DNA of 43,754 nucleotides from Nitrospirota bacterium (GCA_016200355.1 JACQEY010000060.1:1-43754), one strand, 5' to 3'. Counted from the stretch's first letter, positions 1 through 7,556 are shown. Notes: generated by a model from the letters alone, not told the origin. Numbers and translations are program-made.

Positions 1-1
1 G

Positions 2-337
2 GGAAGTGACGCCTTCCAGAAACATGGGATTCAGTACGAAGTCTCAACCCTGAACCGTTCGGAAATCTACGCGAGCTTTGAACCTCTGTTGAACGCGGGA
101 GAAATCGAAATGTTAGACATTTCAAAATTGACACAACAGCTCATCGGCCTGATTCGGAAAGGTATCCGCATAGATCACCCTCCATCGGAGCACGATGATT
201 ATAGCAACGCGGCTTCCGGTGCGTGCGTGCTTGCCAAGGCCCCACAGAAGGTCCCTGGCTGCATCGTATTGTATGGGTATGGCCCTGGAGAGCGTCCCAG
301 TGCGCCCGACGATGCCCCTTGGAAAAGTATTGCGTAA
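2..337 (+). CDS. Phage terminase large subunit, C-terminal fragment (partial)
   Basis: The frame is open from the window edge, so only the last 111 residues are seen. They resemble the end of the nuclease domain of large terminases, which cut and package phage DNA: a GIQYE stretch, then RSEIYASFEPLLNAG, and near the end IDHPPSEHDDYSNAASGA. The His-Asp-Asp followed by N-A-A-x-G-A is typical of the metal-binding end of this nuclease. The tail is Pro/Gly rich. The next gene is a capsid protein, with no portal or protease between. Family call is from motif memory only; the upstream part lies outside the window. Confidence 0.72.
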   Translation, partial: GSDAFQKHGIQYEVSTLNRSEIYASFEPLLNAGEIEMLDISKLTQQLIGLIRKGIRIDHPPSEHDDYSNAASGACVLAKAPQKVPGCIVLYGYGPGERPSAPDDAPWKSIA

Positions 338-338
338 T

Positions 339-358
339 GTTATACTCGTAAATATAAC
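339..358. promoter_or_regulatory. Inverted repeat after the terminase gene
   Basis: GTTATA and TATAAC arms are separated by 8 bases directly behind the terminase stop. It could be an operator or a weak AT-rich promoter for the capsid gene. No matching -35/-10 pair was convincing. Confidence 0.25.
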
Positions 359-398
359 TTGACTATGGGGGGCGTGATCCGGTGAAGGAAAGCCGTTA

Positions 399-432
399 GG
401 AATTTGGGGCCCACTTCGGCCCAACAAATTCC
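399..432. other. Strong hairpin between terminase and capsid genes
   Basis: GGAATTTG (399-406) pairs perfectly with CAAATTCC (425-432). Inside it GGGCC pairs with GGCCC across a 6-base loop, with a 2-base bulge on one side. There is no T-tract, so it is not a classical terminator. It lies 110 bases before the capsid start and could be an mRNA processing or stability element. Function is inferred. Confidence 0.4.
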
Positions 433-541
433 AATAACGTCTAACCTAAAAAGGGCTCACGGCCATACCAAACCGGCTCACGCGGCACAGTGAGAATGTC
501 AGTAATTGAAAATACGCAACACAGAAAGTTGGGAATAAATC

Positions 542-1735
542 ATGTCAGACACACTCGCATTACAACGTAAAATTCATAGCGGGATTGAATCCATGCTCGT
601 CAAGCAGAGAGCCACGGACGATCGAATCGACACGCTGGAGTCAGCGGCGAGAATTAGAAAAATAGCAGGAGCCAGCGGAGCGGATGAGGCGGAGACGTTC
701 TCACTCGCCAAGGCCATCGCCATTGCGGTCTTTACGAAAGACGGCACGATTGGACAGCACAAGAGCCTGATGACCTCCAAGGAAATGAAGGTCATACAGG
801 AAGCCACCCAGAAATCTATGGATACCTCAACCGGGGGCGCCGGAGGGGGTTTTGTTGTGCCAATAGAATACCTAGGTACTTCATTCATTGAAGTGCTGAG
901 GGCCAATTCTGTGGTGATGCGTGCAGGGGCCACACTGATGGATAAACTCACGGGTACGCCCGTCCAAGTCCCCAAGCAGCTCACATCCGCGAGCGTCCAG
1001 TGGGTGGGACAAAACGCAACAATCACAGCGTCTGATCCGAGTTTTGGGAACGTGCAACTCACGCCCAAAACGATGGCCATCAGGGCTCAGTATTCTAACT
1101 TGTTAGGCATCCTGTCCAACCCCACCATTGAGGCGGTGATGAGGCGGGACCTGGCCAAGGTTGCCGCGTTGGAGTTGGATAGGGTCTGTCTTCGAGGCTC
1201 TGGCAGTTCCAACCAACCCTTGGGACTCAACGGGGTCTCAGGTATAGGCACCTATGCCATCGGGACAAATGGAGGAAACCTCAGCATCGACGACCTGTAT
1301 GCTTTAATCGGAACCATCGAGGATGCGAATGCGATGGGTTCCAGATTAGCGCTTATCACGTCGCCCAAGGGACTGCGAAAGCTGAAAAAGCAACGTATCG
1401 CGCAGTACAGCGGCGACACTGGCGGGTCCTACGCCGTGCAGCCGTTGCTGACGGATGACGCACTCTCAAAGGCCCTTGGGCTGACGTGCTTGACCACGAC
1501 GCAGTTGCCGGTGACCCTCACCAAGGGCAGCTCGACGGACTGTACTGAGGTATACGTAGGAAACTGGGAAGAGTTGCTGATTGGGCAGTGGGGCTCAGTA
1601 GAAATACTTGCTACCAATATCGGCGGCAACGCTTGGGCTCAGAATGCCATCGAGGTTCGCTTGATCCAAAATGTCGATGTCCAGGTCCGACATCCTGCGA
1701 GCTTCGTGTATTGTGCCGATGCGAGGACGCTGTAG
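542..1735 (+). CDS. HK97-fold phage major capsid protein
   Basis: 397 aa, usual length for an HK97-type capsid subunit. A short charged helical N-terminus (residues ~1-60) fits the scaffolding delta domain. The capsid fold follows with typical stretches: STGGAGGGFVVPIEY (start of the mature shell protein), LRANSVVMRAGA, the QVPKQ and ASVQWVGQNA strands, LELDRVCLRGSGSSNQPLGL, and a late RLIQNVDVQVRHPASFVYC strand. It would form the icosahedral shell. The G/A-rich site near residue 95 is where a prohead protease usually cleaves, but no protease gene is visible. Upstream is a terminase fragment and downstream are small ORFs and an integrase, an unusually short distance for a capsid gene. Confidence 0.9.
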   Translation: MSDTLALQRKIHSGIESMLVKQRATDDRIDTLESAARIRKIAGASGADEAETFSLAKAIAIAVFTKDGTIGQHKSLMTSKEMKVIQEATQKSMDTSTGGAGGGFVVPIEYLGTSFIEVLRANSVVMRAGATLMDKLTGTPVQVPKQLTSASVQWVGQNATITASDPSFGNVQLTPKTMAIRAQYSNLLGILSNPTIEAVMRRDLAKVAALELDRVCLRGSGSSNQPLGLNGVSGIGTYAIGTNGGNLSIDDLYALIGTIEDANAMGSRLALITSPKGLRKLKKQRIAQYSGDTGGSYAVQPLLTDDALSKALGLTCLTTTQLPVTLTKGSSTDCTEVYVGNWEELLIGQWGSVEILATNIGGNAWAQNAIEVRLIQNVDVQVRHPASFVYCADARTL

Positions 1736-1796
1736 TTTTTTTGAATGATGGGAGCGGGGGCCTTCATGGTCTCCGCTCCCTGAAGGGAACTGTGTG

Positions 1797-2111
1797 ATGA
1801 ACGAGACCCTCGACGAGACCTGGACGGACTTTTGTTCCAATGTGCCCTACCGCGAATTGCTGGCAGAGTTTCTCGAAGGCATTGCCCACCTTGAACGATA
1901 CCAAGAGCGGCATATGGGGCAACCTCTACACGCGCAACACGTCCACGCAATGGCCACGATGCGGAAAATCGGTGAGCAGCTCCGCGACATCGTGAACGAC
2001 CCCGCCCGCTTCCAGGAACCGGCGCCGCCGCATGTGGTGATGCAGATTCTGGGGATGGTGCGGAAAGTGAAACGAACCCTACCTACCCTTCACAGTCCAG
2101 GACACGCCTAG
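1797..2111 (+). CDS. Hypothetical small prophage protein
   Basis: 104 aa from ATG 1797; a GTG at 1794 would add one residue. A GAAGGGA ribosome site lies just upstream. The protein is mostly helical and polar with several His residues, and has no signal peptide or membrane segment. I do not recognise the family. It is co-directional with the capsid gene, and a GGGAGCGG/CCGCTCCC stem (1750-1780) separates the two. Function unknown. Confidence 0.6.
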   Translation: MNETLDETWTDFCSNVPYRELLAEFLEGIAHLERYQERHMGQPLHAQHVHAMATMRKIGEQLRDIVNDPARFQEPAPPHVVMQILGMVRKVKRTLPTLHSPGHA

Positions 2112-2126
2112 AAAGGAACATTCACG

Positions 2127-2372
2127 ATGACACGAAAGGAAGCCTATCAGTTTTGGTATCCCCGAAGCCGCCAAGGGAAAGCCGCTCGACGGCGATATCA
2201 ACGCAGCGAAAAAGGGCGGGCCGCAGCCCGACGATGCAGCGCCCGATATGTCGCCACGCCGAAAGGGAAGGCCGCGAGACGGCGGGCGGAGGCGAACCAG
2301 GCCGCGAGACTGAAGCGGCTGAGACGGGAGACACGCACCATGAAGGGAGCACGATCATGCAAGTGTTGGTAG
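2127..2372 (+). CDS. Small highly basic repeat protein
   Basis: 81 aa, very rich in Arg, Lys and Ala. It carries a loosely repeated unit of the form R-x-Y-x-x-(S/T)-x-K-G-(R/K)-A-A-R-R, seen around residues 22-34 and 41-53. Such proteins may bind nucleic acid, but that is inference. AGGAAC upstream is a fair ribosome site. The last 16 bases overlap the start of the next gene, suggesting translational coupling. Confidence 0.55.
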   Translation: MTRKEAYQFWYPRSRQGKAARRRYQRSEKGRAAARRCSARYVATPKGKAARRRAEANQAARLKRLRRETRTMKGARSCKCW

Positions 2373-2674
2373 ACGAACTGAAACGCAGTGTGCAGGATGT
2401 GCCACTGTCCCATGCGCCGATCCTGTTGGGCGTCCTTGGTGCCCTCGTGGCTGAGGTGCAACTGAGGATCATGCTGGGCAAGGACTCGGTGCCGGTGACG
2501 GCTGACACTGAGGGATTCTTGAGGGTGCCTGAAGTCGCCACGCAGTTGAACATCTCGACCTATCGCGTGTATGAGTTATGCCGCCAAGGGGCCTTGCAGT
2601 CGGTGAAGCTCGGCAAGTCAGTACGCGTGAAGCCCGCCGATCTCGCTGCATACCTGGCCACACAGGGGGCTTGA
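2357..2674 (+). CDS. Excisionase-like helix-turn-helix protein
   Basis: 105 aa from ATG 2357, chosen because GAAGGGAG lies 6-7 bases upstream; longer readings in this frame lack such a site. The C-terminal half (FLRVPEVATQLNISTYRVYELCR, then GALQSVKLGKSVRVKPADLAAYL) is the HTH_17/excisionase pattern: winged helix, recognition helix, Arg in the wing, and a last helix ending in AAYL. The N-terminal half is a leucine-rich helix. It would bind DNA, perhaps attachment-site arms with the integrase downstream, or act as a regulator. Confidence 0.75.
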   Translation: MQVLVDELKRSVQDVPLSHAPILLGVLGALVAEVQLRIMLGKDSVPVTADTEGFLRVPEVATQLNISTYRVYELCRQGALQSVKLGKSVRVKPADLAAYLATQGA

Positions 2675-2700
2675 CACAGACAATATACAGTCTGTATAGT
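2671..2700 (+). promoter_or_regulatory. Sigma-70-type promoter of the XRE regulator, likely leaderless
   Basis: TTGACA at 2671-2676 and TATAGT at 2695-2700 are separated by 18 bases. The expected transcript start, about 7 bases after the -10 box, falls on the ATG at 2707. There is no ribosome site upstream, so a leaderless mRNA is likely. Confidence 0.65.
2684..2698. promoter_or_regulatory. Perfect 15-bp palindromic operator
   Basis: TATACAG-T-CTGTATA is a perfect palindrome that covers the end of the promoter spacer and runs into the -10 box. A repressor bound here would block polymerase. The XRE-type protein encoded directly downstream is the obvious candidate (autorepression, inferred). 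Confidence 0.6.
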
Positions 2701-2706
2701 TGCACC

Positions 2707-2889
2707 ATGATGACCGGAGCCACCTTGAAACGCATACGGAAAGAATTGGCACTGACGCAGAAGGCGCTTGCCGAGAAAATCGGCGTCACCACCAACACGG
2801 TTGCCCGATGGGAACGTGCCGAAGTAGGGATTGCTGAGCCGATCGCCCGATTGATTCACATGCTACGACCACGAAGGACCGCCCGATGA
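2707..2889 (+). CDS. XRE-family helix-turn-helix regulator (short)
   Basis: 60 aa from ATG 2707. Almost the whole protein is one HTH_3 domain: GATLKRIRKELALTQKALAE, then IGVTTNTVARWERAEVGI, which includes the recognition helix and the W-E-R signature. No oligomerisation or sensor domain follows, as in small Cro-like proteins. Its promoter carries a perfect palindrome, so it probably controls itself. Its stop overlaps the next start (ATGA). Confidence 0.8.
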   Translation: MMTGATLKRIRKELALTQKALAEKIGVTTNTVARWERAEVGIAEPIARLIHMLRPRRTAR

Positions 2890-3047
2890 GCGAGTGGGTG
2901 AGGTGCAAGAAACCTGATTGCGGTCGCCGTGTCCCGACCGGCTCCGTATACTGTTGCTTCCAATGCCGTCTTGCCGATGAGCGGCACAGTGTCATTGTGC
3001 GGCACAGCCCTGGATGTGTGAGTCGGCAGAAAGTGAAGGCCCTATGA
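2886..3047 (+). CDS. 53-aa cysteine-rich mini-protein, zinc-ribbon-like
   Basis: The ATG at 2886 overlaps the stop of the XRE gene and the TGA at 3045 overlaps the integrase ATG, so three genes are chained by ATGA-type overlaps. Cysteines fall at residues 7, 12, 23, 24, 27 and 44 (C-x4-C, then CC-x2-C), which suggests one small zinc site. Such tiny ribbons are common before phage integrases. Function is not known. Confidence 0.5.
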   Translation: MSEWVRCKKPDCGRRVPTGSVYCCFQCRLADERHSVIVRHSPGCVSRQKVKAL

Positions 3048-4213
3048 AGGTCTCGAAACGAAAAGACCGTGATGTGTGGGTGGTGGACTATCGTGATGCC
3101 ACCGGCAAGCGGAAGCGCGTGGTGGGCGGGACCACACGGGAGGAAGCGGAACTGATTTCCGCGCAACTCACGATTCAGGTTGCCGCGAAGATGAAGCAGG
3201 CCGACACGCCCATCCATCCCGACCATGACATCACGCTGAAAGCCTACGCGGAACGATGGCTGAAGACCGTCAAGCCCCACCTCGCCCAACGGACCCACAC
3301 GAGTTATACGCACCTCTTCGCCTGCTACATTTGGCCCACGCTCGGCGCAATGATCCTTCGAGAGGTACGCCCGCTGCATGTGATGCAACTCCTCGAAGCC
3401 CACCGCCTCACCAAGGGCAAGAATACGATTCGATTGATTAAGGCGGCGCTCTCCACGATGTTTCGGAAAGCGGTTCGGCATGAACTGATGGCCGTCAATC
3501 CTGCGCTCGGTCGATTCGAGGAACTGGGCAAGTCTAAGCGGTCACCCGAAGTCCATTCGATGAGCCGTGAGCAAGTGGCACAGTTCAAGCAGACGATGGA
3601 CACGATGCGACAAGATGGGCGGCTCGATCTCCGGTGGGTGATGCTGTTTACCACGATGGCCGGAACAGGGCTACGACCCAGTGAAGCCCTGGCGCTCCGA
3701 CCTGGAGACCTGGATCTTTCACGGAAGCGGCTACGGGTAGAACGCGCCCTGGATGCGGACGGCAGTGTGAAGCCGACCAAGACCGAGGAAACCCGTGAAG
3801 TGGATCTGAGCGACCCCCTCACGGCCTCACTCAAAGAGTATGGAACCTGGCTGACGGTGGAAGCGATGGCACATGGACGGGCACCCCTCTGGCTCTTTCC
3901 CGATGACGCCGGACACGTCCTCACGGCGGAAAAGATCCGCTACGTCTTCTCGGCCAATGTCCCGCTGTTGTACGTGGCGAAGATGCTGGGGCATTCCAAA
4001 GCGACCACGACCCTCAAGTATTATGCCCGATGGATGCCAGACGAAGACCGGCGCTATGTGAACATGCTCGAACCCACATTAGAAAAAAGTTGGCACCAAA
4101 ACTTGGCACCAAAAATCGAAGTGGTTGAAACACAAGAAGAAAAAGTCGATTTCACTCTGATGCGGAATCAGAATGCCACGTTGCGATCACGTTCGGCGAC
4201 GGCCTTGATGTAG
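3044..4213 (+). CDS. Tyrosine integrase with deleted HxxR box (probably inactive)
   Basis: 389 aa from ATG 3044. Domains: N-terminal Arm-binding/AP2-like part (~1-55), SAM-like core-binding domain (~65-155), catalytic domain (~175-345). The first catalytic Arg (TGLRPSEAL, Arg211), a Lys in the hairpin (~243-246), GH (His317) and the Tyr pair (326/327) are present. At residues 302/303 the text jumps from KIRYVF directly to SANVPLLYV. In this family about 25-30 residues with the L-R-H-T-F-A-S-L box normally lie between, so the HxxR catalytic residues are missing. The deletion is in frame. The last ~15 codons overlap the 3' end of the convergent dsrE gene. Confidence 0.85.
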   Translation: MKVSKRKDRDVWVVDYRDATGKRKRVVGGTTREEAELISAQLTIQVAAKMKQADTPIHPDHDITLKAYAERWLKTVKPHLAQRTHTSYTHLFACYIWPTLGAMILREVRPLHVMQLLEAHRLTKGKNTIRLIKAALSTMFRKAVRHELMAVNPALGRFEELGKSKRSPEVHSMSREQVAQFKQTMDTMRQDGRLDLRWVMLFTTMAGTGLRPSEALALRPGDLDLSRKRLRVERALDADGSVKPTKTEETREVDLSDPLTASLKEYGTWLTVEAMAHGRAPLWLFPDDAGHVLTAEKIRYVFSANVPLLYVAKMLGHSKATTTLKYYARWMPDEDRRYVNMLEPTLEKSWHQNLAPKIEVVETQEEKVDFTLMRNQNATLRSRSATALM

Positions 4214-4527
4214 TCCGGCATCCCCTTGATCGTCGCGCCTGCGACGAGATCCCCCGCACCGATCTGCCGCGCCACGGCGCAGGCCCCGCAGACCCAGATG
4301 GGAATATTCGCGGCCTGCACGGCTGCCAACAGATCTTTCAGTGGTGTCAGGTTCACCCCCGTCACATGGTCGGTGGTTCCTTTGCGCCCGAGCGTAACCG
4401 CTTCATTCCAGAGCCAGAGCACGACCTCGTGCCCTTGCTCCTTCGCAACCTTCGCCGCCATGAACGGCAGCGTCGCCATCGTGGGATCGTCTGTGCCTCG
4501 GCTACCAGAAACAATAAAAGTCGCCAT
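4168..4527 (-). CDS. DsrE-family protein
   Basis: 119 aa. The DsrE/DsrF-like fold is suggested by an N-terminal strand plus loop (FIVSGSRGTDDPTMA), FMAAKVAKEQGHEVVLWLWNEAV, and the CGACA motif near residue 80, whose Cys is the usual sulfur-carrying position. Such proteins accept or relay sulfur or act in small redox complexes; the partner here is unknown. AGGAG lies 8-9 bases before the ATG. It is the last gene of the cytochrome unit on this strand and is convergent with the integrase, whose end overlaps it by 46 bases. Confidence 0.8.
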   Translation of the reverse strand: MATFIVSGSRGTDDPTMATLPFMAAKVAKEQGHEVVLWLWNEAVTLGRKGTTDHVTGVNLTPLKDLLAAVQAANIPIWVCGACAVARQIGAGDLVAGATIKGMPDYIKAVAERDRNVAF

Positions 4528-4600
4528 GTTTTCCTACTCCTTGACGTTCGAGTTTCTTTATCCTCTCATCCCTAACCCCTCACCCTTTACCCCCTTGCCT

Positions 4601-6007
4601 CTACTTGGCTAGTGACCGGATGTACTGAACCAATTCCCACACCTGCTCATCCGGCAACCCGGGAAACGGCAGCATCCCTGTTCCCGGCGAACCGTTCTTG
4701 ATGATCCAAAACAGTTGACCATCAGGGATGTCTTTCATCATTGCCCCGCAGGTAAAGTTTCGCGGAAGCGGCACCAAGGCTGCTCCCATGATTCCCTTCC
4801 CGTCACCCTGTTCTCCGTGGCACAGTGCACAGGCCACCGGTTGGGCTGTCTTCAAGTAGAGTGTCTTCCCTGCCTGGATTGCTCCGCTTGAAGCAGGAAG
4901 CGGATTCGTCTTGGTCAAGAATTCGTCCGGCGCCTTTGCTGTCTTGCGCGGCTGCACACAGGTTCCACCCTGGCCCCCGCTCGGAGCAGCCGCCATGTCC
5001 GGCACCCCTTTAAACGTCACCTTCAAATAGGCGATCACATCGGCCACGCCCTGTTGACCAATCGTCAAATTCCAATAGGGCATGTTCGGCGATTTGCCTA
5101 TCGCCACCCCGCCATGATTGATGACGTTGTAGAGATACTCCGCCGGAAGCTTCTCAAATGGAATGTTGGCATGAATCGCCGGCTTGGGCTCCAGGCCGGA
5201 AGCCGCCGGTCCATCCCCCTTGCCTGTCGCGCCGTGACACTGCGAACAATATTCTTTATAAATCACCTTCCCGCGATCCACACTGGCCATCCCGAATTCA
5301 GGGCTCGTCCAGGGCTCGTAATACTTGAAGTCTTTCACCCCCTGCACCATGAGGAACCCGATCACTGCGCGAAGCTGTGGTTCCGTCGCATCGGCCAAAA
5401 ACTCGCCGCTATGCGGCACGAAGTCTTGCGGATTCAGTCCGAAGCGAAAAAGCCAATCCTGGTCGTACCTCTGTCCGGCCGCCACGAGCGATGCGCTCTG
5501 CGGACCACCGATGAGCTTGCCGTTCTCTTCGATCACGTGACAGCCGAGGCAGGCGTGCGCCTTGTAGGCCATCCCGCCGAACGCGGCATCGAACTTCGTC
5601 ACCTTCGAGAGATCGAACGCGCCGACTTTGACTCGCGAATCCTTGTTGTGTTCAGCGAAATAATCGGCAATGGCATTGGCCTCTGAATCAGTCACCATCG
5701 GATGCTTCGACGGAGCCTCGGTCAGATCCCATCGATAGCCCTTGGCATACAAGGGCGCTTCTTTGCCCGTCAGCCACCGGATCAACCAGGACCGCTGATA
5801 CTTGCTGCCGGCCCAGATGAGGTCGGGCGCCTTGAGATTGAAACGAGAGTCGGCTTGACCTTCCAGCCGATGACATTGAACACAGGTCTGCTGAATGATT
5901 TCCTTCGCTCGTGATTGATCGCTCGCGAACAACATATGAGGGAACGACATCAGCCCAAGCAGCGCGAGTATTGTGCTGCCAATGACCGCCCGGCTTCTCA
6001 TATTCAT
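4601..6007 (-). CDS. Tetraheme c-type cytochrome, periplasmic
   Basis: 468 aa with a Sec signal peptide ending near MLFASDQ. There are four CxxCH haem sites: CVQCH (~45), CLGCH (~155), CSQCH (~255) and CALCH (~395). Distal Met ligands are plausible in each (for example HPMVTD, PNMPYWN, GTGMLPF). The layout looks like fused cytochrome c domains of the class seen in periplasmic electron relays of nitrite oxidisers and sulfur oxidisers. The exact partner cannot be told. AGGAG lies 7 bases before the ATG. Two 20-bp operator-like dyads lie upstream, and broken and intact dsrE genes flank it. Confidence 0.88.
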   Translation of the reverse strand: MNMRSRAVIGSTILALLGLMSFPHMLFASDQSRAKEIIQQTCVQCHRLEGQADSRFNLKAPDLIWAGSKYQRSWLIRWLTGKEAPLYAKGYRWDLTEAPSKHPMVTDSEANAIADYFAEHNKDSRVKVGAFDLSKVTKFDAAFGGMAYKAHACLGCHVIEENGKLIGGPQSASLVAAGQRYDQDWLFRFGLNPQDFVPHSGEFLADATEPQLRAVIGFLMVQGVKDFKYYEPWTSPEFGMASVDRGKVIYKEYCSQCHGATGKGDGPAASGLEPKPAIHANIPFEKLPAEYLYNVINHGGVAIGKSPNMPYWNLTIGQQGVADVIAYLKVTFKGVPDMAAAPSGGQGGTCVQPRKTAKAPDEFLTKTNPLPASSGAIQAGKTLYLKTAQPVACALCHGEQGDGKGIMGAALVPLPRNFTCGAMMKDIPDGQLFWIIKNGSPGTGMLPFPGLPDEQVWELVQYIRSLAK

Positions 6008-6049
6008 GCCGCTGCTCCTTTCATCTTTGGTGACCTCGTCTCACTGTAT

Positions 6050-6069
6050 ATTACTCAGTAGTCAGTAAT
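6050..6069. promoter_or_regulatory. Operator-like dyad, copy 1
   Basis: ATTACTCAGTAGTCAGTAAT, a 20-bp sequence with ATTACT/AGTAAT arms, lies 43 bases before the tetraheme cytochrome start. Its reverse complement matches the second dyad at 6136-6155 at about 16 of 20 positions. It may be a TetR-like repressor site; the regulator is not identified. Confidence 0.5.
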
Positions 6070-6135
6070 TAAGACGACAGCAACGCCAATGAAGCCCGCT
6101 TAGAATAAGGACAATAAAGACGTTGTGTTCTCCAA

Positions 6136-6155
6136 ATTACCGACTTGTGAGTAAT
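6136..6155. promoter_or_regulatory. Operator-like dyad, copy 2
   Basis: ATTACCGACTTGTGAGTAAT has ATTAC/GTAAT arms and lies 86 bp from copy 1 in opposite orientation. It sits between the broken dsrE gene and the tetraheme cytochrome gene. The pairing suggests cooperative binding by one regulator (inferred). Confidence 0.45.
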
Positions 6156-6195
6156 ACGACCTCCGCGGCGTCGGCACGCATTCCCCCTTTTGCAT

Positions 6196-6558
6196 TCAGA
6201 ACGTGAGCACCTTGTCCGAATCAACCACCCACTGAGCCAGTTGACTCATCGTGCTGATCTCGGCACCCTCAATTAGGCCAAGACAATGAATGCCTCGCCC
6301 TTCGGCACATGTCCCGCAAATCTTGACCCTTCCCCCCTTCCCCCCTTCCCGATGACCGCTTTGAGCATCCGTTCGACGTTATAATACCCCTGCGGTGTTG
6401 ACTGGTTCGGGCAGGCCGGCGGTTACAGCATCCGCCATCAGAAAGACGCGGATCTCCGCGGCGGCATGCTCCTGCGGCAATTTCATGGCCAACTGGAGCG
6501 CGTTGTAGACTTTCTCTGAACCATACGACGCATCATTGAGGATGAACAGGATCTTCAT
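6196..6558 (-). pseudogene. Broken DsrE/YchN-like gene, two frameshifts
   Basis: The start reads MKILFILNDASYGSEKVYNA, then continues to FLMADAVTAG. The frame then slips by one base near 6410-6420 and hits a TAA. In the shifted frame STPQGYYNVERMLKAVIGK follows. At 6327-6352 a G/A-rich 8-bp tandem (GGGGAAGG type) has an extra copy and restores the first frame, giving KICGTCAEGRGIHCLGLIEG and a normal end ...VLTF. The total excess is 9 bases, so the ends are in frame but the middle is closed by a stop. The intact protein would be ~117 aa with the DsrE Cys pair CGTC. GGAGAG precedes the ATG. Confidence 0.8.
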
Positions 6559-6815
6559 GGCTCATCTCTCCAATTTGCCACGCGGGAGGACGCACGGCGG
6601 ACAATGTTTGAGCACATTGAACTGTTTTATAACCGGCATCGCCATCGCAGTGCCGTATAAGTATTGCAGTCCGATGGAGTTTACACACGTACAACGTGAC
6701 GCTTAACTTTGTGTCCACAAAAAACCGGAGGTTGCTCAACTTGACCTTTCTTCCTTTCTCCCTCTTAAAGAATATGGCGGAGATGGGCCCAAAGCGGCGT
6801 CACCTTGGGGCTGCT

Positions 6816-7544
6816 TTATTCAAATTGTCGAACGTGTCGGCGCAGGTACTCAACGATTTCATCGCGTTCGTGATCCGTGATGACCGGTTTGCCCATGGTC
6901 GCCATGTTCTTGCGCATCCGCTCCACGATACCGGGCCATTCATCAGTATTATGAAGTGTGAAATCCGGCAACGCGTGGCATTGGGAACACGTTCGCCGGA
7001 AAAGCTCCATACCCGGTGTGTCCGGTGGCCCCAGACTCTCTACACTGGCTGGGCGCAGGGCATGTCGCTGCAGGTACGCCAGCAGCTCTTTCTGTTCTTT
7101 GCCAGTCAGGGCCTGAATGGCCATCATTCCCCGTCCCATCATGCTCTCCATCATTCCCTTCATACCAACCATCATTTCCATGCGGCTGAACATACGGGCT
7201 TCTATTGTAGGCCACTCTTCAGCGGTGTGCATGGCGGGGCTCGGAAGGTGATGGCACTGGGTGCAGTGGCGGCCCAACAATTTGGCTCCAAAACTGCCCG
7301 GCTCAGGCAGCTCTTCCGGTTTGATGCCTGGCGGGAGCCGCCCGCTCATCATCTCCTGCATCATTTTTTTCATTTGGTCTTGCTGTATTATTCCATTACC
7401 CATCATCATGCGCATCATTCCGCTCCCAGGGAACGGTCCGTCGCCGAAGATATGAGGTCCCCCTAGCCAGGCAGTGGTGAAGATGCCTGCCATTCCAACA
7501 CTAATTAACACAACAGCTGTTATCAGTAAGCGATCCCTGGCCAT
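6816..7544 (-). CDS. Membrane-anchored, Met-rich diheme cytochrome c
   Basis: 242 aa. One N-terminal membrane segment (residues ~6-30), then a Met-rich linker (MMRMMMGNG, KKMMQEMMSGR), then two similar haem units: CTQCH (~94) and CSQCH (~188). Each is followed by a (L/D)P...H(T/N)xxEWPxIxxRM pattern, so the protein is an internal duplication. A second Met-rich run lies between them (~120-142). It probably shuttles electrons on the outer face of the membrane; Met clusters could bind Cu(I) (inference). Co-transcribed with the SHOCT protein 12 bases upstream. The start region is AGGAGCGCTCCT, a palindrome holding the ribosome site. Confidence 0.85.
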   Translation of the reverse strand: MARDRLLITAVVLISVGMAGIFTTAWLGGPHIFGDGPFPGSGMMRMMMGNGIIQQDQMKKMMQEMMSGRLPPGIKPEELPEPGSFGAKLLGRHCTQCHHLPSPAMHTAEEWPTIEARMFSRMEMMVGMKGMMESMMGRGMMAIQALTGKEQKELLAYLQRHALRPASVESLGPPDTPGMELFRRTCSQCHALPDFTLHNTDEWPGIVERMRKNMATMGKPVITDHERDEIVEYLRRHVRQFE

Positions 7545-7556
7545 AGGAGCGCTCCT

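Noticed and set aside
574-1080. Long minus-strand ORF opposite the capsid gene
   Set aside because: Antisense shadow of a well-supported gene; no family signs and no ribosome site.
6559-6815. Search for a further gene or RNA upstream of the diheme cytochrome's end
   Set aside because: Only low-complexity and T-rich sequence; no stable structure or frame was convincing.
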